From positions 187,003,233 through 187,067,232 of the forward strand of contig NC_081415.1 in NCBI RefSeq assembly GCF_030272615.1: a stretch of 64,000 nt of DNA, written 5' to 3'. The position numbers were made by a program, and so were the translations under genes. The notes beneath the pieces were generated by a model. It had not been told where the DNA came from, did not search any database, and was given only the letters and a program-made list of their open reading frames with translations. Shown piece by piece: positions 11,080-21,077 of this stretch; positions within the stretch are counted from its first letter, which is position 1, and every line of letters starts with the position of its first letter. Source of the stretch: Cryptomeria japonica (taxonomy: Eukaryota > Streptophyta > Pinopsida > Cupressales > Cupressaceae).

Positions 11080-13222
11080 TTTGAGAATAACCCCATTTGA
11101 TAAAACATTCTCGTCATAAGAGTAAAGAAGAGAGACCATGGAGACCCCCCTCAATATAGGATCTATACTAATGGAAGATGCTCAAAACTGGATGTAGAAG
11201 AAGGTCCATGATTTCCAAACAATATTCCTTCCCTTAAGAAGAAAAAAAAGGTGTATGGATGATGTCTTCCCATTCCTAAAAAGAGTATGTACAAAGAAAG
11301 ATTTACATAGTCTAAAAAAAATGAAATTAATGCAATCTAAGGATCTCAATGGTCCATTTATAACATTGGAACACAAATAGGTTTAGCTACAATCTTCAAA
11401 GGATAGTTAAATACTTGGATTTTGTTCTTTCTTTTTATTTGAAATTAAGATTTTGAAGTGTGAGTATGTGATCTAGGGTTAACTATAACAAAACGAATGA
11501 TTTCAATATAAATAGAAAATAAACGAAAAAATAACAAACACAGTAAGCCAAATTCCAAACAGAGGTACAAAAAGGAATTTGGATTTGAAAGCTAGATTGG
11601 AAAGTGTCATACACACGTGTTGGGTGTCCTAGTCTAAAGGTGTCCAAAATTGACAAAGATGGGCAAGAACACAATTAGGATATTCTAAAATGGTGTCTCC
11701 TAGTAAAATTGACAAAGGGAGCAATATTGCAAAGATTTTTTATGTGGGAGAGAGCTTTAATGAAATTATTCTTCCTCTTTTAAAAAAGGGTAAGGATTTA
11801 CCAACTTAGAAGGTCCAGGTGCATCTTCCAAACTTGAGCTTCCCAGATAGGAGTGTTCTAATAGCAAATTATAGGAAATGTAAGGCTCCAGTGATTTTCT
11901 GAATTACTCATTTTTTCAAAATTCTAGTGCACTATATAGACATCCTTATGACTCCAAAAACTATGGACAATTTACCATAGAACAAAGATTTCAACGTCAT
12001 TATAGCATAAATTCAAAATTATCTTTTCCCATAACTAATGGGAGGTTTTGTATACTCTAAAATCACAAGACTATGCAATTTCCAATACTACACAAAACTA
12101 TTATGTAAAATTCCCCCTTTCCTTCTTATAGTCCCTTGCACCTTATCATGAGTTTATGCTTGTTATGTTGCGTAACTTATGCCTAGTGTTTTAATTTTCT
12201 CACTAAGTACTAAATGACTTTCCCCCCTTTTTATACTCATTCTTCTAGATACCACATTTGGGTGCATATGCCTATTGCAGTGCTCTACATGTGTGCATTT
12301 GTGTGTGTTGATAGGCTACTAAAGGAAACACCACTATATTTTGATTTCTTGTGTTGGGGAAAGCTTCTTATTTACTAATTCCATCTCTAGACCACATGTT
12401 TATGATGTATTATTTATAGTCATTTTCTAAATTTATATGATTATATGCTTACATGCTTAGATTTTATACAATTTTCATGTATTATGCTCCCCTTCTAATA
12501 ATTATTTGCATCCTATGGATGCCACCAATTTTTTAGGGGAGGCATATATCATGTCACTACTATTTTTTATATTAAGATATGAAGATGATTTCATGTTCCT
12601 ATAGTTATTCATCTTGTACAATAAATATGTAAAAAGTTTGTATACACACAATAATATCCTCATATGGTCTACTACTTTATATGGACCCTATGGATTATTC
12701 TTTGAGGGTATAATAATTTACTTTACATGCATTATTGTAATTTTTATATAAGTGGAGATATAAGCTCATTGTAGGATTCAAATACCCCTCAAAATAAGGA
12801 AAAAATATAATGACAAATTCACACATCCATACCCGATCTCCCATTTAGTTTTGTGCCTATTTTAAAGGAGTTTTTAATATGTAGACATTGACAAATTACA
12901 TTATTTTGAGTAAATATTTTTCCCTCGCACCATGCTAATATCCTACCATATTACACATATTTGTAAGTACCTAACACCTATCCCATTTTCTATTTTCATA
13001 TAGGGCGAGAGATCAAATCTCTATTATATGTTTATATAAATGAATTTTTTAAATATCATATTTGATCTAAATAAGTGTTGGCCCAAACCCTCATATTTAA
13101 TAGGCATAGTGGTCTTACATTTACAGGAATTCAATGCATTCATTCTAGTCATTGAATAATAAATTCCAAGCAACTAGATTGTATGACAATGTAACCATAC
13201 TATTCATTAATACTATCAATTC
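11080..13222 (+). repeat. Dispersed repeat, copy A (about 2.1 kb, non-coding)
   Basis: From about 11080 (AAGAGAGACCATGGAGACC) to about 13222 (TATTCATTAATA) the sequence is collinear with 34885-38184, in the same orientation. Copy A lacks the TRIM found at 35889-36893 in copy B and therefore shows the empty site (GGTTTTGTATACTCTAAA near 12048). It also lacks about 105 bp present in B near 38005-38110. No protein-coding potential was seen. The class is unknown: it could be a very long LTR or a non-autonomous element. Confidence 0.75.
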
Positions 13223-13257
13223 TCCTATAATAAGCTCACAATGTTTTCTTACATCTC

Positions 13258-13262
13258 TATTT
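13258..13262. repeat. Target site duplication of element A, left
   Basis: TATTT lies directly left of the TGTTAGATAC terminus of element A. The right side (28187-28191) reads TATTC, one mismatch, which fits an old 5-bp duplication. Confidence 0.55.
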
Positions 13263-13277
13263 TGTTAGATACTCAGT
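13263..13277 (-). repeat. Element A left LTR, outermost 15 bp
   Basis: TGTTAGATAC and the next bases match the first bases of the right LTR at 27304. Element C inserted after base 13277, duplicating TCAGT, and the LTR resumes at 21078. Confidence 0.85.
13273..13277. repeat. Target site duplication of element C, left (TCAGT)
   Basis: TCAGT lies immediately before the TGTAGCG terminus of C and is repeated exactly at 21073-21077, directly after the ...TTTACA terminus. Confidence 0.9.
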
Positions 13278-14523
13278 TGTAGCGTCCTAAAATTGTGACA
13301 CTTGTAATTTCGACTGCATTTCGGTCTTCACGATGGTGACGCAACACGGAACTTGAATGGAGACCCCAAAACCTGATTATGACACCAAAAACTGCATTTT
13401 CTTGCACCCTGGCCTGAACCTCCTTTGCACCCTGCTGTCCCGGGAGGTGGGACCAGAGCGCCCAGTGCCCTGGTCCTCCAGGACCATGGTGCCCAGTGCC
13501 CTGGTCCCTGGGTCCTATTTTGGGCCCGGTCTCTTTTGGGCATCGGGACTTTTTGTTTGCAATTTGGAAAATAATCCTTCCTGGTCGGCCCAAGGTCGGA
13601 AAAATCAGTCTATCAACCCTAATTGACAAGTATATAAACTACATTTTCCTCTCCCATTTGGCAAGATAGATGATGATGGAAAAGGCGTGGAAACGATACT
13701 CAAACATTCAAGCATTCAAGCATTCAAGCATTCAAACATTCCTTCAAGCTATTGATCATTCTAAGTCTCCATTCAAGGCTAAGTGTTGCATTCAAGACAA
13801 GGATTCAACTATTGAAGAGGAGATCACATATCACATACTACATACAACAAACAACAACATCTATACCTTCGCACATAAGGATACAAACATCCTTACAACA
13901 AGGTATTAGTACTTGTTTTACATTACAGACATTTACATTTACAGCATTTCTCATTTCTTGGTTAATTCCAAAACTGGGGTTTGACCTAAAGGCAAACCCC
14001 TAATCCCTAACCCCCCAATCGTCTTCGCTTTTCTGTGTGTAGGTTGCAGGTACACGGCTGAAATTGAAGATCTGGAATCCTTGTGTAGAGACAAACAGAT
14101 CCCCCTTCGTTTCGCGGATTTTTCGGAGGACCGTGGCGCTCGGGCGCCATCGTCCTGACAAATTTTGCTCAAATTTGTAGGATAGCGCCGTATCAACATT
14201 TTACTGCTAATTCCAGGTCCGCAGCTTCATACCATATTCCTATCTTTGTTTATAAGCGAATCTTTGTCACTTTACATGCATTCCTAGCTTAATTCTCCTA
14301 TCAACATTCTTTACAAAAGAGGGTAGCCTTGCTGTCTTAACCCTTGAAATTCATCTAGAATCCAATCTTGCATTCCGTGGGATTGGATCTTGTGGGTTTC
14401 AACCCCTCTTTTGAATGTAAAGTCTCCCAAGTGAAAACCGTCAACCCTAGCGACCTCCCTTCTCTCTCCTCGGAGTTGGAAGAGGGGAGAGCAACTAGGG
14501 TTCGATCATTTTTCCGCTTTACA
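13278..14523 (+). repeat. Element C 5' LTR
   Basis: It begins TGTAGCGTCC and ends CGCTTTACA. A GC-rich block with repeated GTGCCCAGTGCCCTGG-type words lies at about 13440-13530. A TATA box (TATATAAA) is at 13631-13638, and CATTCAAG repeats follow near 13706-13740, two units more than in the 3' LTR. A hairpin-forming GGACCGTGGCGC motif lies at 14128-14155. The ORF-like frames inside the GC-rich block lie on both strands and are not treated as genes. Confidence 0.93.
13631..13638 (+). promoter_or_regulatory. TATA box in element C 5' LTR
   Basis: TATATAAA, conserved at 20196-20203 in the 3' LTR, lies about 350 bp into the LTR. This is a plausible RNA polymerase II start region for the element transcript. 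Confidence 0.55.
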
Positions 14524-14526
14524 TTT

Positions 14527-14545
14527 TGGTGAACCCGACGTGAAC
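14527..14545 (+). other. Element C primer-binding site
   Basis: TGGTGAACCCGACGTGAAC starts three bases after the 5' LTR. T2 has an almost identical site at 41954. The TGG start fits the 3' end of a tRNA; an arginine tRNA is likely from knowledge of Ogre/Tat elements but was not verified. Confidence 0.75.
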
Positions 14546-15703
14546 ATCCTTTCTGATTATTCAAGGTTAGATCTGAAAATTGGATTCCTTAATTACATTT
14601 CCATGTTTGATCTTTTGCAAATTTTAGAGGTTAATTACATAAAAACCCTAAATTTTCTTTTTGGAAATTAAACTTGTGAAATGTTTAATTATTAATGCTT
14701 GTTTCAGATCTGCCCTTCTATTACAAATTATCAATTCATATCTGTGCTTTAATTTTGAAAATTAAGTGGTTAAGTGTCAAAACCCTAATTTTTAAAACCC
14801 TCTTGATTCAACCTTTGTCCGACAATTTCACTGATCAAAACATCTCCAAATCAGCTGTAACTTTGGATTCCGCAATAAAATCACAATATCTTTCATCCCT
14901 GAAAATTTGGAAAAAAGTTGCGAGGACCGTGTGCACTCCGAGCGCCATCGTCCCCGACATTTTTTCCGAAATTTTGGGAGCTAGATCTTACTGTATTTTT
15001 CTGCTAAAATCCAGAATTTTGGATGATTTTATCAATTATAACACTTTCAAAATTACAATCAAAGTTGGTCTTGGGATTGCTTGGTTTAAGGCTTCTAATC
15101 ATTCAAAAATTGTTGAAACTGAAATTCATGTCAAAATTGTGTTTCTTACTGTCCTAAATCTGAAAAGTGTGTTTGCATTCATTCGAAATTTCAGTGCTTT
15201 ATTCAAATTCTTGCATTTTGTGACTTTTGAAATTAAGTGCTTAATTACAACAACTTTGATTTCCGCTTTCAAAATTGAATTTTGCGTGAAATTGAGTCAA
15301 CTTTTGAATTTCAAAACTTGCATTACTTTTGGTATCCCCTCTAAAATCATAAAATTCAAAATTTCAGTTTCCCTCTCTTTTTCAAAATTCAAATTTTTGC
15401 ATTTTTCGACAATCTTGGTAGTGTTCAATTTTGAGATTGCAACTTTAATTTGGCCTATCTACATATCGTAAAATCACTCAATTTTTTCAGATTAGCTTTA
15501 AAATCATCATAACTTTCATCCCTGCAAATTTCGAAAAAAGTTGTAAGGACCGTGTGCACTCCGAGCGCCACGGTCCCGAACATTTTTTCTGAAATTTCGG
15601 GAGATTGTTGTGATTGCATTTAACAGCCTAAATCTAAGAGATTGGCTGATTTTACTGAAAATTGCTACCTCTAAATTCAAAATTTTCTCTCCCTCTCTAG
15701 TGC
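14546..15703 (+). other. Element C 5' leader with repeated hairpin motif
   Basis: The leader contains two copies of a block (TTTCATCCCTG, GAAAAAAGTTG, then GGACCGTGTGCACTCCGAGCGCC) at about 14897-14965 and 15520-15590, with a related copy in the LTR. Each can fold as an imperfect hairpin. A 258-codon open frame spans 14695-15471, but its Phe/Lys/Ile/Leu-rich translation matches nothing recognised. The leader probably serves packaging or translation control. Confidence 0.6.
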
Positions 15704-18700
15704 ATGAGTTTTACAACAATAAGCCCTACTTACACTATTCCCGTTAGACAAAGCTGTAGAATTAAGTCTTTCCAAGGTTTAATTACTGAGGAGATGGAAC
15801 CTAATTTGAATAGCCTTTTTAATGAGGACATGGGTAATTCCTCTAATCCTCCTAATGATGAAGAAGCTCTCCATGAGGTTTCTGTAGAACAACTTTCAAA
15901 ATTGGATAATCAATTTGATGATTTTCGACAATGGATGTCTCAAGAATACCCCGATAGTCAAGCTCTTCCTTTAATTGAGGGTCTAAAACATATGCTTCAA
16001 AGTGATAAGAATGGAATTGATATTTTATGTGGTATTGCACACATTGTGGATTCAAATGTAATGCCTATGAAGAGTTGTGCTGAAAATTTGGGTTATACAC
16101 AACCTCCCACTCAAGTCAATCATTCTATTCCTTTGACAACTTCTATTGCTAGTATACCTACCTTTACATCAAATATAATGACTACTTCTATACAAGACAT
16201 TCCCCCTGTGATCACTAGTCATGGGGGCAATCCTTCTTCTTCAATTAACCCTCTTCCTTCATTCAATCCAACTTCCTCATTCATTCCTTCAATAAGTGTT
16301 CCTATTATGAACATGACGCAAGGGGGCAATTCATTTAACCATTCCATTCCTCCTTGTAGTGTTCCTCCTTTCCAATCATCTCCTATGACTAACTATCACC
16401 GTGTCCCACCACCTTACTCTCAATCAATGCCTTCTTTCAATAACATAACACCTCCATCACAATCTAACACGTCTAATATGAACTCTTCAACTGAAGCAAC
16501 CATTAACAATCTTGCACAAACTGTCTCTTCTTTACAGCAACAAATTGCCTCTATGAATCAATCTAAGTTTAGTGTGCCCACATTTGATGTTGCGAGCCCA
16601 CTTTCTCTTGACATTGTTCGAGCCATCCCTCCTAAACATGTTGAAATCCCGCATTTGGAGCTTTATAATGGTAAAGGTGATCCTCTAACACATGTTAAGA
16701 CTTTTCAAACAATATGTACTGATTTTGCTTATGACCAAAGGTTGCTTGCAAAATTGTTTACTAGAACATTAAGAGATAAAGCCCTACAATGGTATTGCTC
16801 GTTGCCTTCTTATTCTATTACTTCTTTTGAACAACTTGCAAATGCTTTCATTCAACAATTTCAAAACAATATAAGTCCTAAAGTTACTTTGATTGATTTA
16901 ATGCATTGTAAACAAGGTGTTAAAGAAAAAGTGACTGATTTCATTGGTAGATATAAGCATTTGTATGCTCAAATTTCTTTTCCAGTGCCTGACAATGATA
17001 TTCAAAGAATCTTTATTTCTAATTTACAAAAAGATATTCGAGACAAACTTCTGTTTTCTGAGTTTACTTCTTTCCACCAGTTGTGTGCAACTCTTCACAA
17101 TTATCAACTGACTGTGAGTCAAATGGAACAATCACATCCTATGGCTCCGAGTGATAAGGGTGACAGCAGTCAACAACCATTTGGGAAGTTTAAACCAAAC
17201 AGAGATTCCATCAAATTCAATGAAAACATCATCAACAACAATGTGAATGCAGCATCAGGTGTGCCTCCCATTTCTAAGTTTTTCAAGAAAGAAAGAAAGT
17301 ATACTCCTTTGAATGAATCATTGCATAGTATTATGAATAAGTTATTGGAACAAAATGTGCTTACTCTTCCTCCTATAAGGCAAATTGATCCTGCAAAGAT
17401 TACTTCACCTTATTTTGATAACAAATCTTTTTGTCAATTTCATCGTCAACCTGGGCATGATACTGAAAAATGTTTTGCTTTAAAGGGTAAAATTCAAGAT
17501 TTGATTGATAATAATACTATCTCTGTTTCTGGAGTGAATGATAAAGGCAACACATCTGTAGCTCCTCCTAACCAAAATCTTCAGATTTTTACTGATCCAT
17601 TACCTTCTCATACCTCTAATGTGATTGAGAATAATGATTCCTCTCTCTCATCTGATGGTCTTGTGTCTATGACTCCAAATGTGATTAACTTTGTAGAGCA
17701 GAAAGAAAATCCTAAAGAACCTTCCATCACATTTGATTCTAGTGAAACCATTAGAGCACCTGATGGTCCTTTATACATAGTTGCAAAAGTCAAGAATACA
17801 CCTTGCCGTGGAGTGCTTATTGATCCTTCGTGCATGGTTAATGTTATTACTGAAGAATTTCTTTTTACTTTGCAATTGAATCAAGTGATCTATGACAAAA
17901 CAGATGTGGTTGTGAAATTATTTGACGCATTTTCTTCTCCTGCAATTGGTTCTATTACATTACCTATTGTGGTCCATAACAAATCCCTTGATGTGAACTT
18001 TGCTATTATTCCTTCATCTGAACAATTTCGTGTGAAGCTTGGCTATCCTTGGCTATCTTCCATGAAACCTATTGCTTCTCCTATTCATAAGTGTTTGAAA
18101 TTTCCCCATAATGGTGAAGTTGTTACTGTCAATCATAGTCTCTTTAAACCAGCTGAAAGAACCTCTACTGTTCCTATTGATTATTTTTGGCCTAAACAAT
18201 TCCAATCTCTTCCACCACGAAGTGATCATCTTTTCAAATCTTATCAAAAGTGGAAAACAGATATGATCCTATCTCTAAGTGAACCTAGAACACCTAAACT
18301 TGATATTCCTATCATTCTTGAGAAGGAAGTTCTTCCTTTGAAAGATAAAACTAATGTCTTTCCTCAAGAAGATTCCCAACCCATCCCCATGGATGTGACT
18401 ATGTCTATGCCTAATAAACTTCCTAAAAGTAGACCTATACCTCCTCGTCATGATGGACTTGGTCTCCTTCCTAAACCAAATATTCCTCCTTTATATGGAG
18501 CAGTTCCTCCTCCTTCTTTTTATAGAGAGAAGAGACCTTCTTCTTCTCCTATTATCCAGCCTAAGAGATCACAACCTAAACACCCAAGTGATAAGGATGA
18601 GAACTTTCCTCCTCCTCAATCTTCTCCACTTCCTACTAAGACTAGACGAAATCGTTTTGCACGTGAACGCCGACGAAAGCGTTGTCTTAAAGCTCAAGCA

Positions 18701-19123
18701 GCTGCTTCTCAAACTTTACAATCTCCAAAAACACCTTCAACAAGCATTATTCCATTTTCTCCTCAACCAGAAACTGAGCCAAAATCTCCTAAACATAAGA
18801 TGCATGATGGTCTTGATCCTGTGCGAGTTAAAGATCCTATTTTTATAAATCTTGATGATGATATAGATGAAAATGTTACTCCTCTTGCTTCTGATAGTGA
18901 ATATGAACTTGTTGATATTGATAACCATTTATCTAATGAATTTTCTAAAGCACTTATCCTAGCTCCTAGACAAGAACAACGTGGCTCGGAACATGAACAT
19001 AGCCCTTGTTTGGATCTTGTGATAGCTCCATCTGCTGTGTTGGATGTTCCTCCTCTAGCATGTTCCCTGCCTTCCCGAAACATTGATCAGCAAGATCGGG
19101 GAGTAGATGACGTGCTAGACTAG
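15704..19123 (+). CDS. Element C Gag with degenerate protease-like domain, intact 1139 codons
   Basis: One uninterrupted frame. Residues 1-290 are low-complexity and Pro/Ser/Asn-rich. The gag domain covers about 300-480 (ELYNGKGDPLTHVKTFQTIC, LFTRTLRDKALQWYCSLPS, DRYKHLYAQ-like block). A Tat-type knuckle FCQFHRQPGHDTEKC lies near 575-590, followed by the KIQDLIDN block. A retropepsin-like fold follows near 690-800, but the catalytic triad reads Asp-Pro-Ser (VLIDPSCMVNVI), so cleavage activity is doubtful. LGYPWLSSMKPI and IHKCLKFPHNGE match the protease tail of T1/T2. DGLGLLPKPN near 920 may be a G-patch remnant. A basic RNRFARERRRKR stretch lies near 985. No RT follows. Gag would assemble particles and bind element RNA. 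Confidence 0.9.
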   Translation: MSFTTISPTYTIPVRQSCRIKSFQGLITEEMEPNLNSLFNEDMGNSSNPPNDEEALHEVSVEQLSKLDNQFDDFRQWMSQEYPDSQALPLIEGLKHMLQSDKNGIDILCGIAHIVDSNVMPMKSCAENLGYTQPPTQVNHSIPLTTSIASIPTFTSNIMTTSIQDIPPVITSHGGNPSSSINPLPSFNPTSSFIPSISVPIMNMTQGGNSFNHSIPPCSVPPFQSSPMTNYHRVPPPYSQSMPSFNNITPPSQSNTSNMNSSTEATINNLAQTVSSLQQQIASMNQSKFSVPTFDVASPLSLDIVRAIPPKHVEIPHLELYNGKGDPLTHVKTFQTICTDFAYDQRLLAKLFTRTLRDKALQWYCSLPSYSITSFEQLANAFIQQFQNNISPKVTLIDLMHCKQGVKEKVTDFIGRYKHLYAQISFPVPDNDIQRIFISNLQKDIRDKLLFSEFTSFHQLCATLHNYQLTVSQMEQSHPMAPSDKGDSSQQPFGKFKPNRDSIKFNENIINNNVNAASGVPPISKFFKKERKYTPLNESLHSIMNKLLEQNVLTLPPIRQIDPAKITSPYFDNKSFCQFHRQPGHDTEKCFALKGKIQDLIDNNTISVSGVNDKGNTSVAPPNQNLQIFTDPLPSHTSNVIENNDSSLSSDGLVSMTPNVINFVEQKENPKEPSITFDSSETIRAPDGPLYIVAKVKNTPCRGVLIDPSCMVNVITEEFLFTLQLNQVIYDKTDVVVKLFDAFSSPAIGSITLPIVVHNKSLDVNFAIIPSSEQFRVKLGYPWLSSMKPIASPIHKCLKFPHNGEVVTVNHSLFKPAERTSTVPIDYFWPKQFQSLPPRSDHLFKSYQKWKTDMILSLSEPRTPKLDIPIILEKEVLPLKDKTNVFPQEDSQPIPMDVTMSMPNKLPKSRPIPPRHDGLGLLPKPNIPPLYGAVPPPSFYREKRPSSSPIIQPKRSQPKHPSDKDENFPPPQSSPLPTKTRRNRFARERRRKRCLKAQAAASQTLQSPKTPSTSIIPFSPQPETEPKSPKHKMHDGLDPVRVKDPIFINLDDDIDENVTPLASDSEYELVDIDNHLSNEFSKALILAPRQEQRGSEHEHSPCLDLVIAPSAVLDVPPLACSLPSRNIDQQDRGVDDVLD

Positions 19124-19842
19124 TTACATTAGCATAGCAGATTCTCTCCTCCTCTCTTTTGTTACTTCTTCTATTTGTTGTCCTTAGTGCTGTCTACTTG
19201 AGGACGATGCAAAGCATTGAGATCTCTTTTGGTCTCTCTCATGTTGACTCGAAAGACACATGTGTTCCCTTCTTCTAGGTGACCTTCCTTGATTGGGGAA
19301 TGAAGAACAATTATGGATACATACATATGATATACATGACTTATCATACAGCATACTGACCCCGAGGAAAGCGAAGTCACCTCGTGCTTTGTGTTTTATG
19401 TTTATTATCCTTGGGTTTATCTCACACTTGGGGGCTAAATCCTTGCGATAACCTGCTCCTTTCCTTTCTCATTTCTTATGTGTATCACTACGTTAAAACA
19501 ATCACCCTTGTTGAGGCGTGTGCGATCGCTTTAACGTAGGGGGGCATACACCCTGTCTATCCTTTTAAGATACTTGAAAATTTCTTGGTGAACTTAGCTT
19601 TGCCTTGAAAATTTTTGGTATTTCTCTTGCATGACTCATAGTGAGGGAACCTTACTACTGATAGTCATGGTTCTCCCTCGTGATCTTCCCTTTTACTTTG
19701 TCAATCGAAGTCATAAGATCCTTAGTCCACTGGGGGCTTGGTGTGTCTTGCCTCCTTGACGTGGTGAAAGTCTTTCAATGTTGTTTCCTTGTACTTTACC
19801 GGAAGTATGAGCATACATACTCCCGCTAAAGTGGGGGCTAAA
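19124..19842 (+). other. Element C 3' untranslated region
   Basis: No gene. GGGGGCTAAA-like words recur (about 19429, 19540, 19733 and 19832). A 10-bp perfect inverted repeat, CTACGTTAAA at 19488-19497 and TTTAACGTAG at 19530-19539, can form a stem-loop directly before one G run. Confidence 0.6.
19831..19842 (+). other. Element C polypurine tract
   Basis: GTGGGGGCTAAA directly abuts the 3' LTR start TGTAGCG. The position is right for plus-strand priming. Confidence 0.7.
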
Positions 19843-21072
19843 TGTAGCGTCCTAAAATTGTGACACTTGCAATTTCGATTGCATTTCGGTCTTCACGATG
19901 GCGACACAACACGGAACCTGAATGGAGACCCCGAAACCTGATTATGACACCAAAAACTGCATTTTCTTGCACCCTGGCCTGAACCTCCTTTGCACCCTGC
20001 TGTCCCGGGAGGTGGCACCAGAGCGCCCAATGCCCTGGTCCTCCAGGACCAGGGTGCCCAGCGCCCTGGTCCCTGGGTCCTATTTTGGGCCCGGTCTCTT
20101 TTGGGCATCGGGTCTTTTTGTTTGCAATTTGGAAAATAATCCTTCTTGGTCGGCCCAAGGTCGGAAAAATCAGTCTATCAACCCTAATTGACAAGTATAT
20201 AAACTACATTTTCCTCTCCCATTTGGCAAGATAGATGATGATGGAAAAGGCGTGGAAACGATACTCAAACATTCAAGCATTCAAACATTCCTTCAAGCTA
20301 TTGATCATTCTAAGTCTCCATTCAAGGCTAAGTGTTGCATTCAAGACAAGGATTCAACTATTGAAGAGGAGATCACATATCACATACTACATACAACAAA
20401 CAACAACATCTATACCTTCGCACATAAGGATATAGACATCCTTACAACAAGGTATTAGTACTTGTTTTACATTACAGACATTTACATTTACAGCATTTCT
20501 CATTTCTTGGTTAATTCCAAAACTGGGGTTTGACCTAAAGGCAAACCCCTAATCCCTAACCCCCCAATCGTCTTCGCTTTTCTGTGTGTAGGTTGCAGGT
20601 ACGCGGCTGAAATTGAAGATCTGGAATCCTTGTGCAGAGACGAATAGATCCCCCTTCGTTTCGCGGATTTTTTGGAGGACCGTGGCGCTCGGGCGCCATC
20701 ATCCCGACAACTTTTGCTCAAATTTGCAGGACAGCGCCGTATCGACATTTTACTACTAATTCTAGGTCCGCAGCTTCATACCATATTCCTATCTCTATTT
20801 ATAAGCGAATCTTTGTCACTTTACATGCATTCCTAGCTTAATTCTCCTATCAACATTCTTTACAAAAGAGGGTAGCCTTGCTGTCTTAACCCTTGAAAAT
20901 CATCTAGAATCCAATCTTGCATTGCGTGGGATTGGATCTTGTGGGTTTCAACCCCTCTTTTGAATGTAAAGTCTCCCAAGTGAAAACTGTCAACCCTAGC
21001 GACCTCCCTTCTCTCTCCTTAGAGTTGGAAGAGGGGAGAGCAACTAGGGTTCGATCGTTTTTCCGCTTTACA
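19843..21072 (+). repeat. Element C 3' LTR
   Basis: It matches 13278-14523 throughout. It starts TGTAGCGTCC and ends CGCTTTACA, with a TATA box at 20196-20203 and the hairpin motif at 20677-20705. It has two fewer CATTCAAG repeats, which explains the 16-bp shorter length. Differences between the LTRs are mostly transitions. Confidence 0.93.
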
Positions 21073-21077
21073 TCAGT
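21073..21077. repeat. Target site duplication of element C, right (TCAGT)
   Basis: Exact copy of 13273-13277, followed by the interrupted LTR of element A (TAATCCCAAAGACACT). Confidence 0.9.

Larger units (their letters stand above)
13278..21072 (+). mobile_element. Element C: complete non-autonomous gag-only LTR retrotransposon
   Basis: The 7,795-bp element has LTRs 13278-14523 and 19843-21072, a primer site at 14527, one long ORF (15704-19123), a purine tract before the 3' LTR and perfect TCAGT duplications. The LTRs differ at about 35 positions by eye (roughly 3%) plus a 16-bp repeat-number difference. Gag and knuckle resemble Tat-like elements and the primer site matches that of T2. RT, RNase H and integrase are missing. 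It resembles known gag-only retrotransposons that rely on enzymes of relatives. It sits inside the left LTR of element A and is therefore younger than A. Confidence 0.92.

Noticed and set aside
13273-13629. Overlapping open frames on both strands in the GC-rich part of the element C LTR (also 19838-20194)
   Set aside because: They lie inside the LTR, occur on both strands and have no homologue; the openness comes from the high GC content of the block.
18450-18848. Leu-rich open frame inside the element C gag
   Set aside because: It overlaps the intact 1139-codon frame in another phase and is a shadow.
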